Source: DASPWW01 sp035637595 (GTDB lineage Bacteria; Actinomycetota; Thermoleophilia; Solirubrobacterales; 70-9). Taken from it: a stretch of 27,347 nt of DNA. Under the pieces are notes generated by a model. The model had not been told where the DNA came from and ran no database searches. It saw nothing but the letters and a program-made list of their open reading frames with translations. Where the stretch lies: NCBI GenBank assembly GCA_035637595.1, contig DASPWW010000093.1, positions 1 to 27,347 of the forward strand, read 5' to 3'. Position numbers and translations under genes: made by a program. Position 1 is the first letter of the stretch. The number at the start of each line of letters is the position of its first letter. Below are positions 13,213-22,738 of the stretch, in pieces.

Positions 13213-14511
13213 ATGAGCCAAGCACTACGTGGCATAAGAGGCGGACGGCGGGCGGCTCGGCGTGAGAGCGCCGAGTACTTCGAGCTGAGCCGCGACCTGC
13301 TCTGCACGGCCTCGGCCGACGGCTACTTCCGGCGCGTCAATCCCGCCTGGACGCGCACTCTCGGCCACACCGAGGCCGAGCTGCTGTCCCGCCCCTACAT
13401 GGACTTCGTGCATCCCGATGACCGCGATGCGACGGCGGCGGAGGCGAAGCAGCTCGCCGAGGGGACGAGTGAGACGGTCAGCTTCGAGAATCGCTACCGC
13501 GCCTCGGACGGCTCCTACCGCCGGCTCGAGTGGAGCGCGAGGGTGGCCCCGAAGACGGGCCTGATCTACGCGGCGGCGCGCGACGTGACCGAGCAGCGCA
13601 AGACCCAGGACGCCTCGCGGCGGCTCGCCGCGATCGTGCGCTCGAGCGACGACGCGATCATCAGCACCACGCTCACCGGGACCGTGATGAGCTGGAACCC
13701 CGCCGCCGACCGGATATTCGGCTACTCGCCCGAGGAGATGATCGGCAAGTCGGTCGACGCCCTGGTCCCCGAGTACCGCAAGGGCGAGGACGTGGGCATC
13801 CTGGCCGAGGTCTTCACCCGCAAGGAGCGCATCGCCCAGCTCGAGACCGAGCGCATCGCCAAGGACGGCAGCCTGGTCCCGGTCTCGCTGACGATCTCGC
13901 CGATCAGGGACGAGAGCGGAAAGCTGATCGGCATGTCGACGATCGCCCACGACGTGACCGAGCGCAAGGTCCTCGAGGCCGAGGTCGACTACATGCACCG
14001 CCACGACGAGCTAACCGGGCTGTTCAGCATGCGCGAGTTCGAGCACGAGCTGGGCCGCCAGCTTCCCTACAGCCGCCGCTACGGGTCGGGGGGCGCGGTC
14101 CTGGTCCTCGACCTCGACGACCTGCAATGGATAAACGCGAGCCTCGGCCGCCACGCCGGCGACAAGCTGCTGGTCCACGTCGCGCGGCTGCTCACCGATC
14201 GCCTGCGCACCAGCGACACGATCGCCCGGCTTACCGGCGACCAGTTCGGCGTGCTGTTGCCGGAGGCCGACGAGGCCTCGGCCAACAAGGTCGCCGACGA
14301 CCTGCTCGAGCGGGTTCGCTCGCGGCCGGCGCCGCTCGACACCGAGCCGAGGCGCATCACGTGCAGCGTCGGGATCGCGCGCTTCGACAACGAGCGGGCT
14401 CACACCGTGCAGGGACTGATCGCGGTGGCGGACTCCGCCGTCGAGGAAGCCAAGCGCCAGGGCGGCGACCGCGTGGTCATGGCGGGCGAGCCCCGCATCG
14501 AAGTCGCGTAG
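13213..14511 (+). CDS. PAS-PAS-GGDEF protein with degenerate active site
   Basis: A 432-residue, probably cytoplasmic protein. PAS 1 is at about 20-130 (FELSRDLLCTASADGYFRRV, HPDD at 67-70, ending AARDVTEQR) and PAS 2 at about 135-255 (AIISTTLTGTVMSWNPAADR, FGYSPEEMIGK, ending AHDVTERK). A GGDEF domain follows at about 262-425. The signature motif is TGDQF (341-345) instead of GGDEF and the usual Phe-Lys-x-xN strand is DLQWIN, so cyclase activity is unlikely. RTSD at 332-335 is five residues before the motif, where the RxxD inhibitory site lies, so the domain may bind c-di-GMP. The PAS domains may sense redox, light or a ligand; no cofactor residue is certain. Confidence 0.9.
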   Translation: MSQALRGIRGGRRAARRESAEYFELSRDLLCTASADGYFRRVNPAWTRTLGHTEAELLSRPYMDFVHPDDRDATAAEAKQLAEGTSETVSFENRYRASDGSYRRLEWSARVAPKTGLIYAAARDVTEQRKTQDASRRLAAIVRSSDDAIISTTLTGTVMSWNPAADRIFGYSPEEMIGKSVDALVPEYRKGEDVGILAEVFTRKERIAQLETERIAKDGSLVPVSLTISPIRDESGKLIGMSTIAHDVTERKVLEAEVDYMHRHDELTGLFSMREFEHELGRQLPYSRRYGSGGAVLVLDLDDLQWINASLGRHAGDKLLVHVARLLTDRLRTSDTIARLTGDQFGVLLPEADEASANKVADDLLERVRSRPAPLDTEPRRITCSVGIARFDNERAHTVQGLIAVADSAVEEAKRQGGDRVVMAGEPRIEVA

Positions 14512-14549
14512 CGCCCGGGCGGCCCGGCCGGCCCGCCGGATCGACCCGC

Positions 14550-15677
14550 TCAGCCCTCCTGCTGGGCGGTGGGCGCCCAGACCCGGACGCGCCCCCGCCC
14601 CAGCACCTCGACCTCCTGGCCCGGGATGCAGGCTGCGATGTCGTGGGCCTCGGTCTGAAGACGCCGGCGCAGGACGGCCAGCGCCGGCAGCCCGAGCAGC
14701 GCCGGAATCGAGAGCAGCAGGCCTCGGTAGGCGATCACCGCCACCGCCGCGTCGCCCGCGTCGACGCCGTAGAGCACCAGCGTCCCGATCAGGCCGCCGT
14801 CGACGCCGCCGACGCCCCCGGGTATCGGAATCAGCCCTCCGAGCTGGCCGATGATGTAGGCCAGCAGCAGGACGCCGACCGGCGGCACGTCGTTGCCGAA
14901 TGCCGCAAAGCAGACGCCGAGCATCGCGACGTCGAACAGCATGTAGCCGGCCGAGCCGGCGAGGATCTTGGGGTCGCCCGAGCGCAGCAGGGCCAGCGCC
15001 TCGCCGACCCCCTCTCCGAGCGTGTGGAACACCCTCTCGACGCGCTCGCGGTCGCTGCGCCGCGCCAGCGCCCGCGCCGCCGGCCGCGCCGCGAGCGCCC
15101 CGGCGATGGCGAGGGTCCCCGCCACGGCCGGAATCAGCCCCAGCAACAGGCTCGGAGAGCCAGACAGGGCCCCGGTCGCCAGGGCCACGCCGCCGAGCGC
15201 GAGAAAGCCGACGTTGGCGAGCGAGGTGAGCAGGAAGAAGGCGACGGTGCGCCGCGCGATGTGCCCCGGCTCGACCCCGCCGCGGCGCAGGATCCAAGCT
15301 CCGAGCGCCAGCCCGCCGGCGCCGCCGACCGACAGCACGGAGTTGGCGGCGAGCTCGGAGAGCCCGATCTCGGTGCTTGTTCGCCAGCTCATCCGCTGGC
15401 AGAAGACGGCCCGGAAGACCAGCACGTAGGAGGCGCACGACAGCACCTGGAGCAGCGCCGCCAGCACCAGCCAGTCGGGCTCCGCGCCCGCGAAGCGGTC
15501 GCGAAGCGACGCCAGCCCGGGGACGAGCACGACGGCGGTGACGACGAGCGCGGCGATCGCCGCCAGGGCGAGCATGGAGTGGCGCAGCCGCGAGGAGGAG
15601 AACTCCTCGGGCAGCGGCTCGGCCAGGGCCTGCGGAGACTCGAGGTACTCGACGCCGATGCTCGCCGCTCCGGACAT
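14550..15677 (-). CDS. LPG synthase/flippase-like integral membrane protein (UPF0104)
   Basis: From the ATG at 15677 the protein has 375 residues and about eight membrane segments. It matches the N-terminal membrane domain of lysylphosphatidylglycerol synthetases and related flippases: SELAANSVLSVGGAGGLALG near 127-146, the RRGGVEPGHIARRT loop, YIIGQLGGLIPIPGGVGGVD near 282-301 and the YRGLLLSIPAL near 325. No C-terminal synthetase domain is present, so it probably moves or positions a lipid and does not make LysPG. The frame extends upstream, but that part is the antisense of the GGDEF gene; this start is chosen before the first hydrophobic segment. The ribosome binding site is weak. Confidence 0.87.
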   Translation of the reverse strand: MSGAASIGVEYLESPQALAEPLPEEFSSSRLRHSMLALAAIAALVVTAVVLVPGLASLRDRFAGAEPDWLVLAALLQVLSCASYVLVFRAVFCQRMSWRTSTEIGLSELAANSVLSVGGAGGLALGAWILRRGGVEPGHIARRTVAFFLLTSLANVGFLALGGVALATGALSGSPSLLLGLIPAVAGTLAIAGALAARPAARALARRSDRERVERVFHTLGEGVGEALALLRSGDPKILAGSAGYMLFDVAMLGVCFAAFGNDVPPVGVLLLAYIIGQLGGLIPIPGGVGGVDGGLIGTLVLYGVDAGDAAVAVIAYRGLLLSIPALLGLPALAVLRRRLQTEAHDIAACIPGQEVEVLGRGRVRVWAPTAQQEG

Positions 15678-15764
15678 CGGGCAATTCTTACGCCTCGGGC
15701 ACGAATCGACGGATATGAGCGTCCGGGCCGCTAAAGCCCTCCCGCACGTGGCGTCGATAGGAGC

Positions 15765-17309
15765 ATGGGAGCGCGATCGATGCAAGGGAGCCGGGACGGC
15801 AGGCGCACGGCCCTTTTGGGGGCCGTGAGCGCTGGCGGCGAGGGCCCGGGACGCCGCGCTCTGCTTCGGTACCTCGGCAAGCTGGCGGTCGTGGCCACGG
15901 GCTACTTCGTGCTCGCAAAGGCGGGGCTGGAGTTCGCATTCGCCAACCAGAGCGTGACCTCGGTGTGGCCGCCCACCGGCCTTGCGCTCGCGGCGATCCT
16001 GATCTGGGGCTATCGGATGTGGCCGGCGGTCGCGGCGGGTGCGTTTCTCGCCAACATCACGACCGCGGGGCCACTCCTGGGCGTCCTCGGGATCACGACC
16101 GGGAACACCCTCGAGGCCGTCGTCGGTGCCTATCTCCTGACCCGCGTGGCGGGATTCAGGCCGACCCTCGAGCGCGTCAAGGACGTGTCGGCGCTGGTGT
16201 TCTACGCGGCGATCCTCAGCACCATGATCAGCGCGACCATAGGCGTCGCGAGCCTGCTCGCAGCCGGTCTCGTCCCGGACGGCGAGATCGCGTCGACGTG
16301 GCGCGTGTGGTGGTTCGGCGACCTCGGGGGCGATCTCATCGTGGCGCCGGCGTTGCTGGTCATCGCGTCGCGGCCCTGGTCCGAGCTGCGGCTCGGGATC
16401 CACGCTGACGCGACCGCGTTGCTCGCCGTCCTGGTCGGGGTGAGCGTATTCGCCTTCACCGTCGAGAGCACGCTGTCCTACGTCGTCTTCCCGATTCTGT
16501 TCTGGATCGCATTTCGCTTCCGCCAGCCGGGGACGGTGGCCGCCGGCGTGATCGTCTCCGCGATCGCCGTCTGGTTCACGGCGCACGGGGAAGGGCCGTT
16601 CATCGACGGCTCGCAGGACTCCGAGCTCCTGCGCGCCCAGACGTTCGTTGGCGTGGCCACGGTCACTGGCCTGCTGGGGGCCGCCTTGATCACGGAGCGC
16701 AGGCAAGCGGGGGAGCAGTTGCGCTACCTGGCGGACCATGACCAGATGACCGGCCTGCTGAACCGAGGGCGTTTTACCGAAGAGCTTCGAGCCTGGTTCG
16801 CATACAACTCGCGCTACGACGTTCAGGGCGCCGTTCTCATCATCGATGTGGACCACTTCAAGGAGGTCAACGACGGCCTGGGTCATGCGGCTGGAGACGA
16901 GCTGCTCGTGCGCCTGGCGTCGGTCCTGCGGAGACGCCTTCGCGATACCGACGTCGCGGCGCGGTGGGGAGGCGACGAGTTCACCGTCCTCCTGCCTCGC
17001 GCGTCCGAGGACGAGGCCACGACCGTGGCGGCCGCCCTCCTGGAGGCGCTGCGCAGCGAGGGGGCCGTGATGAGCGAGGAGGGGATGAGGAAAGCGACCG
17101 TCAGCATCGGCGTCACGCCATTCGGGTCCGGCCTCGGACTCGATCTCGACGAAGTCCTGGCGCGGGCCGATATCGCCCTGTACCGGGCGAAGAACGCGGG
17201 TCGCGATCAGGTCCAGCTCCTCGACGGCAGCGGGCCCACGGGGGAGGCCAAGCTCCGCCTCGCGCTCCGTAACCGTCCCGCGGTCGATGATCCGATGATC
17301 CTCGACTAG
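15765..17309 (+). CDS. MASE1-GGDEF diguanylate cyclase
   Basis: A 514-residue protein. Residues about 34-310 form the MASE1 membrane sensor with about eight segments, including the conserved SVTSVWPPTGLALAAIL and WWFGDLGGDLIVAPALL. A complete GGDEF domain follows at about 322-490: DHDQMTGLLNRGRF, IDVDHFKEVNDGLGHAAGDE, WGGDEF at 401-406, and the I-site RDTD at 393-396 exactly five residues before GGDEF. It should join two GTP to c-di-GMP, with product feedback at the I-site. No signal for MASE1 is known in detail. A second in-frame ATG at 15780 has a better-placed GGGAG and may be the true start. Confidence 0.93.
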   Translation: MGARSMQGSRDGRRTALLGAVSAGGEGPGRRALLRYLGKLAVVATGYFVLAKAGLEFAFANQSVTSVWPPTGLALAAILIWGYRMWPAVAAGAFLANITTAGPLLGVLGITTGNTLEAVVGAYLLTRVAGFRPTLERVKDVSALVFYAAILSTMISATIGVASLLAAGLVPDGEIASTWRVWWFGDLGGDLIVAPALLVIASRPWSELRLGIHADATALLAVLVGVSVFAFTVESTLSYVVFPILFWIAFRFRQPGTVAAGVIVSAIAVWFTAHGEGPFIDGSQDSELLRAQTFVGVATVTGLLGAALITERRQAGEQLRYLADHDQMTGLLNRGRFTEELRAWFAYNSRYDVQGAVLIIDVDHFKEVNDGLGHAAGDELLVRLASVLRRRLRDTDVAARWGGDEFTVLLPRASEDEATTVAAALLEALRSEGAVMSEEGMRKATVSIGVTPFGSGLGLDLDEVLARADIALYRAKNAGRDQVQLLDGSGPTGEAKLRLALRNRPAVDDPMILD

Positions 17310-17322
17310 AGATACTGGTGGG

Positions 17323-17772
17323 GTGAGCGATCCCGACCTGCCGATCGAGGGGACGACCGAGGTCGCGCTCCCGGCGGAGCGCATGTGGGAGCTGTTCTCG
17401 GACGTCCGCGCGTGGCCCGACTGGAACCCGTGCATGTGGCGAGCCCGGGTGAGCGGCGGCGAGCTGCGCGAGGGCGCGACGCTCTACTGGGCCTTCAACC
17501 CGATCAAGCCCCGCTACCTCTACAAGATGCCGGCGGTCGCCAAGATCGTCGAGTGCGAGCCGGGGCGCGGCGTGGGGTGGGAGGCCTCGGCGCCCGGCTT
17601 TCACGCCCTGCATCGCTACTCGATCGAGCCGCTGGGCCCCGGTCGCTGTCGCTTCGGCTCGTGGGAGGTCGCCGAGGGGCCGAGCTTCCGGGCGATGCGC
17701 CGCTTCTGGCTGGCGCACTTTCGATTCGTCCGCGACGCCTCGCTGGAGGGCGCCAGGAACCTCGCCGGCTAG
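17323..17772 (+). CDS. START/SRPBCC-like protein (polyketide cyclase/dehydrase family)
   Basis: A 149-residue protein from the GTG at 17323. It has the pattern of a Bet v 1/START fold: IEGTTEVALPAERMWELFSD, then VRAWPDWNPCMW, a strand region (GATLYWAFNPIKPRYLYKMP) and a long C-terminal helix (FRAMRRFWLAHFRFVRDASL). Such proteins hold a hydrophobic ligand in a deep cavity; some act on polyketides, others have no enzyme role. The ligand is unknown. It lies 13 bases after the cyclase gene on the same strand, so it may be cotranscribed with it. Confidence 0.85.
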   Translation: MSDPDLPIEGTTEVALPAERMWELFSDVRAWPDWNPCMWRARVSGGELREGATLYWAFNPIKPRYLYKMPAVAKIVECEPGRGVGWEASAPGFHALHRYSIEPLGPGRCRFGSWEVAEGPSFRAMRRFWLAHFRFVRDASLEGARNLAG

Positions 17773-17788
17773 GGCGCGGCGGGGCGGC

Positions 17789-18778
17789 TCAGGCGCGCCC
17801 GTCGAGCGACATGTGAAGCGCGACGGCGCTTCCGGACGCGCCCGCGCGGTACTCGACCGAGTCGCACAGCAGCCGCGCCGTCCACAGGCCGCAGCCGCCG
17901 GCCCGCCCCAGGGCGGGCTCGAGCTGTCCGGCGATCGGGTCGTCGATGCCGCCGCCGGCGTCGCTCACCTCGCAGACCAGCGCGGCGGAGTCGCGCCACA
18001 CCCGCAACGTCGCGGGCTGGGCGCCGTGCACGAGGGCGTTGGTCGCGACCTCGTTGACGGCGAGGACGAGGTCGGCGGCGCGCTCGAGGTCGAGGCCGGC
18101 CGCGACCGCTTCGCGCGCGACGACCCGCCTCAGCGCACCCAGTTCGGAGAACTCGATCGCGATCGCGGCAGCCGGCGGGCCGTCGCGCTCCGGGGCCAGG
18201 CGGTTGAGCCGCGAGCAGTAGGCGCGCGGGTCGGCGTAGCTCGGGCTCTCGGCGACGCCGCTCGCGTCGAGGATCTCGGGGTGCGTGCTCTCGGCGTGCC
18301 CGAGCACCGCGGCGGGAAGCGCGCCGGCGTCGTAGGGGCACACGAAGCTCACCGGCCATCCCTCGAAGGCGAGGTTGATCACGGCCTCGTGGCGCGCCCA
18401 CTCGCGGATCCCGGCCTCGGACTCGAGCGGCCACGGAGGCTCTCCGAGCACGCGGATTCGGCGGCCGGCGGCGCCGTCGCTGTGCCGCCCGGCCCAGTCG
18501 AGGAACTTCCTCCTGGTCCGTGAGGGGTTCTCGTACCAGCCCTCCGCAGCCCCGACGTCGGCGGCCGCCAGGTCGTCGCCGAGCGCCTCGCGCAGCGCCG
18601 CGGCGTTCGCTGCCCTGACCCTCGCGAGCACCGGCTCGCCGGCCCGGACTCCTTCGCGCACGAACGGCAGCGCCGCGTCGACGAAGTCCTGCCCGGACTC
18701 GTAGAACTGCGCCTGGTGGACCAAGCCATCCTGCGGCGGCGCTTTTGTCGCGTACGCGTTCACGCGTCCACCCCGCAC
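17789..18778 (-). CDS. MEDS-domain sensor fused to HATPase (RsbW-like anti-sigma type)
   Basis: A 329-residue cytoplasmic protein. Residues about 18-175 form a MEDS domain (LVHQAQFYESGQDFVDAALP, REGVRAGEPVLARV, then WYENPSRTRRKFLDW), a sensory domain first seen in DcmR. Residues about 210-325 are a GHKL ATPase of the RsbW/SpoIIAB kind: N-box VLAVNEVATNALVHG, G1-box VSDAGGGIDD and G2-box GGCGLWTARLLCDSVEY. Proteins of this layout control sigma factors or anti-anti-sigma partners. No partner gene lies next to it. The start could also be the GTG at 18763, which has GGTGG upstream; the longer frame is given. Confidence 0.88.
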   Translation of the reverse strand: MRGGRVNAYATKAPPQDGLVHQAQFYESGQDFVDAALPFVREGVRAGEPVLARVRAANAAALREALGDDLAAADVGAAEGWYENPSRTRRKFLDWAGRHSDGAAGRRIRVLGEPPWPLESEAGIREWARHEAVINLAFEGWPVSFVCPYDAGALPAAVLGHAESTHPEILDASGVAESPSYADPRAYCSRLNRLAPERDGPPAAAIAIEFSELGALRRVVAREAVAAGLDLERAADLVLAVNEVATNALVHGAQPATLRVWRDSAALVCEVSDAGGGIDDPIAGQLEPALGRAGGCGLWTARLLCDSVEYRAGASGSAVALHMSLDGRA

Positions 18779-18795
18779 TCAGCTACCCCGCGGTC

Positions 18796-19893
18796 CTAGA
18801 AGTAGTCCTCGCAGGGAACGCCGATCGCGGCCCCCAGCTCGCAGTAGGCGGGCTTCGGCGAGAGGTGCTTCGAGACGACGGCGGTCCCGTTCCAGTAGCC
18901 GCCCTCGGATCCGACCCGGAAGCGGTGGATCACGAACGACCTGACGTTGCGGCCCTCGATCGAGCGGTAGAGATCGACGAGCACGTCTCCCTGCTGGTCG
19001 AGGGTGACGCCAGAGGAGGCGTGCGTCGAGACGCCGACCTCGGTGATCCACAGCGGCGCGGCGGCGTCGCCGAACTCGGTGGCCACGGCGCGAAGCGCGT
19101 CGAGCGCCTTCCACATGTTCTGCACGAACGGGGCCTCGTAGGGGTAGGGGTGGGCGCCGATGCCCTCGAAGGCCCCGGCGCCCGCCGCGGAGTAGACGCC
19201 GCGCAAGAACTCGGCCGGCGCGAGGCTTCTCGCGGTCGCGTCGACGGGCAGCAGGCCGCCGACCAGGACGGGCACGCCGAGCCCCGTCGCGGCGACGGCG
19301 TCGTGCGCCGCGCCGAGCAGCATCGAGTAGCGTCGCGGCTCGGCGCGCGGCGCCCAGAACCGCGCCAGGTTGGGCTCGTTCCAGACCTCGACCGCCCGCA
19401 CGTCGGGATAGCGCGACACCGCCGCGCGGACGAAGCGCCGCCAGTCGTCGAGGTGCCTGGTGCGCGGCGGGTAGGCGCAGTCCGCCTTGCCGGGGCACCT
19501 CGCGTGGGGGTCGCGCGCCCACCAGGGCGCGTTGTAGAGCAGCATCACCGGACGCGTGGCGTATTGCTGCATGGCGCGATAGACGCGGTCCGTTCTTCCC
19601 CAGCTGTAGTGGCCGCGCCGGCGCTCGACGCCGGCCCACTGGACGTGAAAGCGGTTCGCCGACAGCGCGTCGGGCATGATCGCGCCGGCGGACTCGAGCT
19701 CGCGGCTCGCGAGCCTGGCGTGGAACTTCGCCTTCGACCAGCCCCAGTCGTCGTTGAACCCCCACGCGACGGTCGCGGCGCGCGAGCCCACGGCGGGCGG
19801 AGCGGTGGCCGATGCGGCCGAGGCGGCGATGATCGCTCCCGCCGCCAGCGCCACCGCGACGGTCATCGTCCCTCGTGCCCCGTACCCCACCAT
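18796..19893 (-). CDS. Secreted clan-A glycoside hydrolase (GH39/GH5-like)
   Basis: From the ATG at 19893 the protein has 365 residues; an ATG at 19866 has a better GAGGG site and is an alternative. A signal peptide is present (MTVAVALAAGAIIAASAASA from the inner start). The catalytic barrel shows AVEVWNEPNLARFW with acid/base E173, PVMLLYNAPWWA, IGAHPYPYEAP and PLWITEVGVSTHA with nucleophile E285. This arrangement, a WNEP and an ITE motif about 110 residues apart, is typical of clan A families such as GH39 and GH5. It should cut a plant or microbial polysaccharide outside the cell; the substrate is not clear. The gene faces away from the endopeptidase gene, and their upstream ends are only 149 bases apart. 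Confidence 0.86.
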   Translation of the reverse strand: MVGYGARGTMTVAVALAAGAIIAASAASATAPPAVGSRAATVAWGFNDDWGWSKAKFHARLASRELESAGAIMPDALSANRFHVQWAGVERRRGHYSWGRTDRVYRAMQQYATRPVMLLYNAPWWARDPHARCPGKADCAYPPRTRHLDDWRRFVRAAVSRYPDVRAVEVWNEPNLARFWAPRAEPRRYSMLLGAAHDAVAATGLGVPVLVGGLLPVDATARSLAPAEFLRGVYSAAGAGAFEGIGAHPYPYEAPFVQNMWKALDALRAVATEFGDAAAPLWITEVGVSTHASSGVTLDQQGDVLVDLYRSIEGRNVRSFVIHRFRVGSEGGYWNGTAVVSKHLSPKPAYCELGAAIGVPCEDYF

Positions 19894-20042
19894 CCAGGCA
19901 CGATTGTGGCGCACCGGCGCCGTCGCGGCGCCGCTCGACAGCGGCAAGACCGCTTGCAGGCCGGGGCAGGGGCCCGCGGGCGCGAGCCGCGCGGCGGCTA
20001 CGTTGGATCGGCCGCCGGCGAGGACGCGGGCCGGCAGGCGAC

Positions 20043-21239
20043 GTGCGGAGCGGTCCTATCGACACCCGAACCTGGGGCGCGCGCCGTGGGGCAATGGTCC
20101 TCGCGGCGCTGCTTTTGTGTGCGCTGTGCGCGCTCGCGGTGGCCGGAAACCGGGCGTCGGCGCAGAGCGTCGACCAGCTCCAGAGCGCGACCGGCGAGCT
20201 CAACACCGTCAACGCCCGCCAGAGCGAGCTGACGGGGCAGATCGAGCAGCAGAACGCGGAGATCGACGCCCTGATCGGCCAGGAGGCCGACCTGCGCGCC
20301 CAGGAGGCCGACGTCGAGGCGCAGCTCGCCGCAAAGCAGGCCGAGCTCGACGCCGCGACCGCCGCGCTGCACGAAGCCCAGGATCATCTCCAGGTCGTCA
20401 GGGCGAGGCTCGGGCGCGCCAAGGGGGCGCTGCGCAACCTGCTCGTCCAGATGTACAAGTCCAACCCCCCCGACGTCGTCACCGTCCTCCTCGCGGCCGA
20501 GACCTGGAACGAGGCCATGTCGCAGGCCCAGTATCTGACCAGCGTCCAGGACCACCAGGACGCGGTGATCACGCGCGTCCAGGTGCTGCGCGAGGACGTC
20601 GAGGCGACGGTGGATCGCCTCACCGAGGCGCGCGCGACGATCGCGGCCGCGCGCGACGAGATCGCCGCGCACCGCGAGGAGCTCGCCTCTGCCCGCGAGG
20701 ACCTCGAGGCCCAGCACTCCGCGCTCGTCGCCGCGAAGCAGGAGCGCCAGCAGACGCTCGCCGCGCTCCAGGACCGCGAGCAGCACCTCCAGAACCAGAT
20801 CTCGCCCGGGGCGGTCCCACCGGGCGGAGAGACGGCGACGATCGGCGCCGACGGGCTCGCCGTCGCGCCGGCGGACGCGCCGCTGGTCGTCAAGGCCGTG
20901 ATCGAGGCCGCGAACTCGATCGCCGGCGCGCCGTACGCCTGGGGCGGGGGCCACGGCTCGTTCGAGTCGTCGGGCTACGACTGCTCGGGCGCGGTCTCGT
21001 TCGCGCTGCACGGCGGCGGCCTGCTGTCGACGCCGCTCGACTCGACCGGCTTTACGACCTACGGCGACCCCGGGCCGGGCAACTGGATCACGGTCTACGC
21101 GAACTCCGGCCACGCCTTCGCGGTGATCGCCGGACTGCGCTGGGACACGAGCGGCGACTCGAGCGGCACGGGCCCGAGCTGGTACACGGAGATGCGCTCG
21201 TCGGCCGGCTACGTGGTGCGCCACCCCCCCGGGCTCTAA
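20043..21239 (+). CDS. Secreted coiled-coil NlpC/P60 peptidoglycan endopeptidase
   Basis: From the GTG at 20043 the protein has 398 residues. A signal peptide runs from about residue 10 to 40 (RRGAMVLAALLLCALCALAV, cut near ASA-Q). Residues about 44-252 are two long coiled-coil blocks (LQSATGELNTVNARQSELTG; TEARATIAAARDEIAAHREE). A C40-family catalytic domain follows at about 285-398, with C314 in GYDCSGAVSF and H357 in NSGHAFAVIAGL. The family cleaves peptide bonds in the cell wall, and the coiled coil probably regulates it or binds a partner. An ATG at 20094 is a possible shorter start. The frame before 20043 overlaps the divergent hydrolase gene and was left out. Confidence 0.9.
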   Translation: MRSGPIDTRTWGARRGAMVLAALLLCALCALAVAGNRASAQSVDQLQSATGELNTVNARQSELTGQIEQQNAEIDALIGQEADLRAQEADVEAQLAAKQAELDAATAALHEAQDHLQVVRARLGRAKGALRNLLVQMYKSNPPDVVTVLLAAETWNEAMSQAQYLTSVQDHQDAVITRVQVLREDVEATVDRLTEARATIAAARDEIAAHREELASAREDLEAQHSALVAAKQERQQTLAALQDREQHLQNQISPGAVPPGGETATIGADGLAVAPADAPLVVKAVIEAANSIAGAPYAWGGGHGSFESSGYDCSGAVSFALHGGGLLSTPLDSTGFTTYGDPGPGNWITVYANSGHAFAVIAGLRWDTSGDSSGTGPSWYTEMRSSAGYVVRHPPGL

Positions 21240-21266
21240 AGCCGGGTCGGATCTGGAGCCGGGTGC

Positions 21267-21500
21267 TCAGGCGCCCTTGCGCCCGCGGCGCTTCGACCCC
21301 TTGGGGCGCGGGGGGTACTTGGCGCGCTCCTCGGGGGTCATCTTCCTGATCACGAGGCTTCCGTCGTCGACCTGCTCGCGGATCTCCTCGAGGCGCTCCT
21401 CGCGGCGCCGCGCATGGCGGCGCGCGGTCGGGCTCATGCCGTCGAGTGGGTTCGCGGGCTTTCGGTCTCGGTCCTGCGGGTCCTTCGAGCCCCCGTCCAT
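21267..21500 (-). CDS. Small basic protein, paralog of the one at 9194-9388
   Basis: A 77-residue basic protein. ERLEEIREQVDDGSLVIRKM and TPEERAKYPPRPKGSKRRGR match the protein at 9194-9388 over about 40 residues. The first 25 residues are loose and charged. It starts three bases after the desaturase stop, on the same strand, so it is the last gene of a row cspA-type gene, desaturase, this gene. The IREQV-DGS-LVI helix recalls FlgM-like anti-sigma sequences but the similarity is short. The function is unknown. The tight spacing hints at a role in cold or membrane stress. Confidence 0.72.
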   Translation of the reverse strand: MDGGSKDPQDRDRKPANPLDGMSPTARRHARRREERLEEIREQVDDGSLVIRKMTPEERAKYPPRPKGSKRRGRKGA

Positions 21501-21503
21501 GGG

Positions 21504-22460
<957 letters not shown>

Positions 22461-22471
22461 CGGTTTTGCGG

Positions 22472-22669
22472 CTAGAGCGGCTTGACGTTTACTGCCTTGG
22501 GCCCTCTGTCGCCGGACTCGGCGTCGAAGGAAACCTTCGCTCCCTCGGTGAGCTGGGCTCCTCCCTCGATCCCCGTCTGATGGACGAACAGGTCCTTGCC
22601 CGCCTCGTCGGGGGTGATGAATCCGAATCCCTTTGAGGGGTCGAACCACTTGACTGTTCCGCTGGGCAT
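22472..22669 (-). CDS. cspA: Cold-shock protein (CspA family)
   Basis: From the ATG at 22669 the protein has 65 residues: MPSGTVKWFDPSKGFGFITP and so on. RNP1 is KGFGFI and RNP2 is LFVHQT, both intact. It binds single-stranded RNA and DNA and melts structure in mRNA. The GTG at 22681 would add four residues, but the GGAGG ribosome binding site is five bases before the ATG, inside that extension, so the ATG is right. The gene is followed by a desaturase 11 bases on. CspA is the family name; several paralogs usually exist and which one this is cannot be told. Confidence 0.95.
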   Translation of the reverse strand: MPSGTVKWFDPSKGFGFITPDEAGKDLFVHQTGIEGGAQLTEGAKVSFDAESGDRGPKAVNVKPL

Positions 22670-22738
22670 ATTCACCTCCACGTAATGCTGCGTTCGCGAA
22701 GGTGCGCTTGACGACCTGAGCGAAGCACTGCGATATCT

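Noticed and set aside
14512..14549. Possible bidirectional terminator between convergent genes
   Set aside because: The region is GC-rich with partial palindromes but no clean stem or T run, so it cannot be supported.
13530..15734. 734-residue plus-strand frame
   Set aside because: It runs through the PAS-GGDEF gene in another frame and then antisense to the flippase-like gene; composition is Arg/Pro/Gln-rich without a fold pattern.
15678..17435. 961-residue minus-strand frame joining the flippase-like gene to further upstream sequence
   Set aside because: The upper part is antisense to the MASE1-GGDEF gene, whose domains are all intact; low complexity and Arg/Asp/Gly bias mark it as a shadow.
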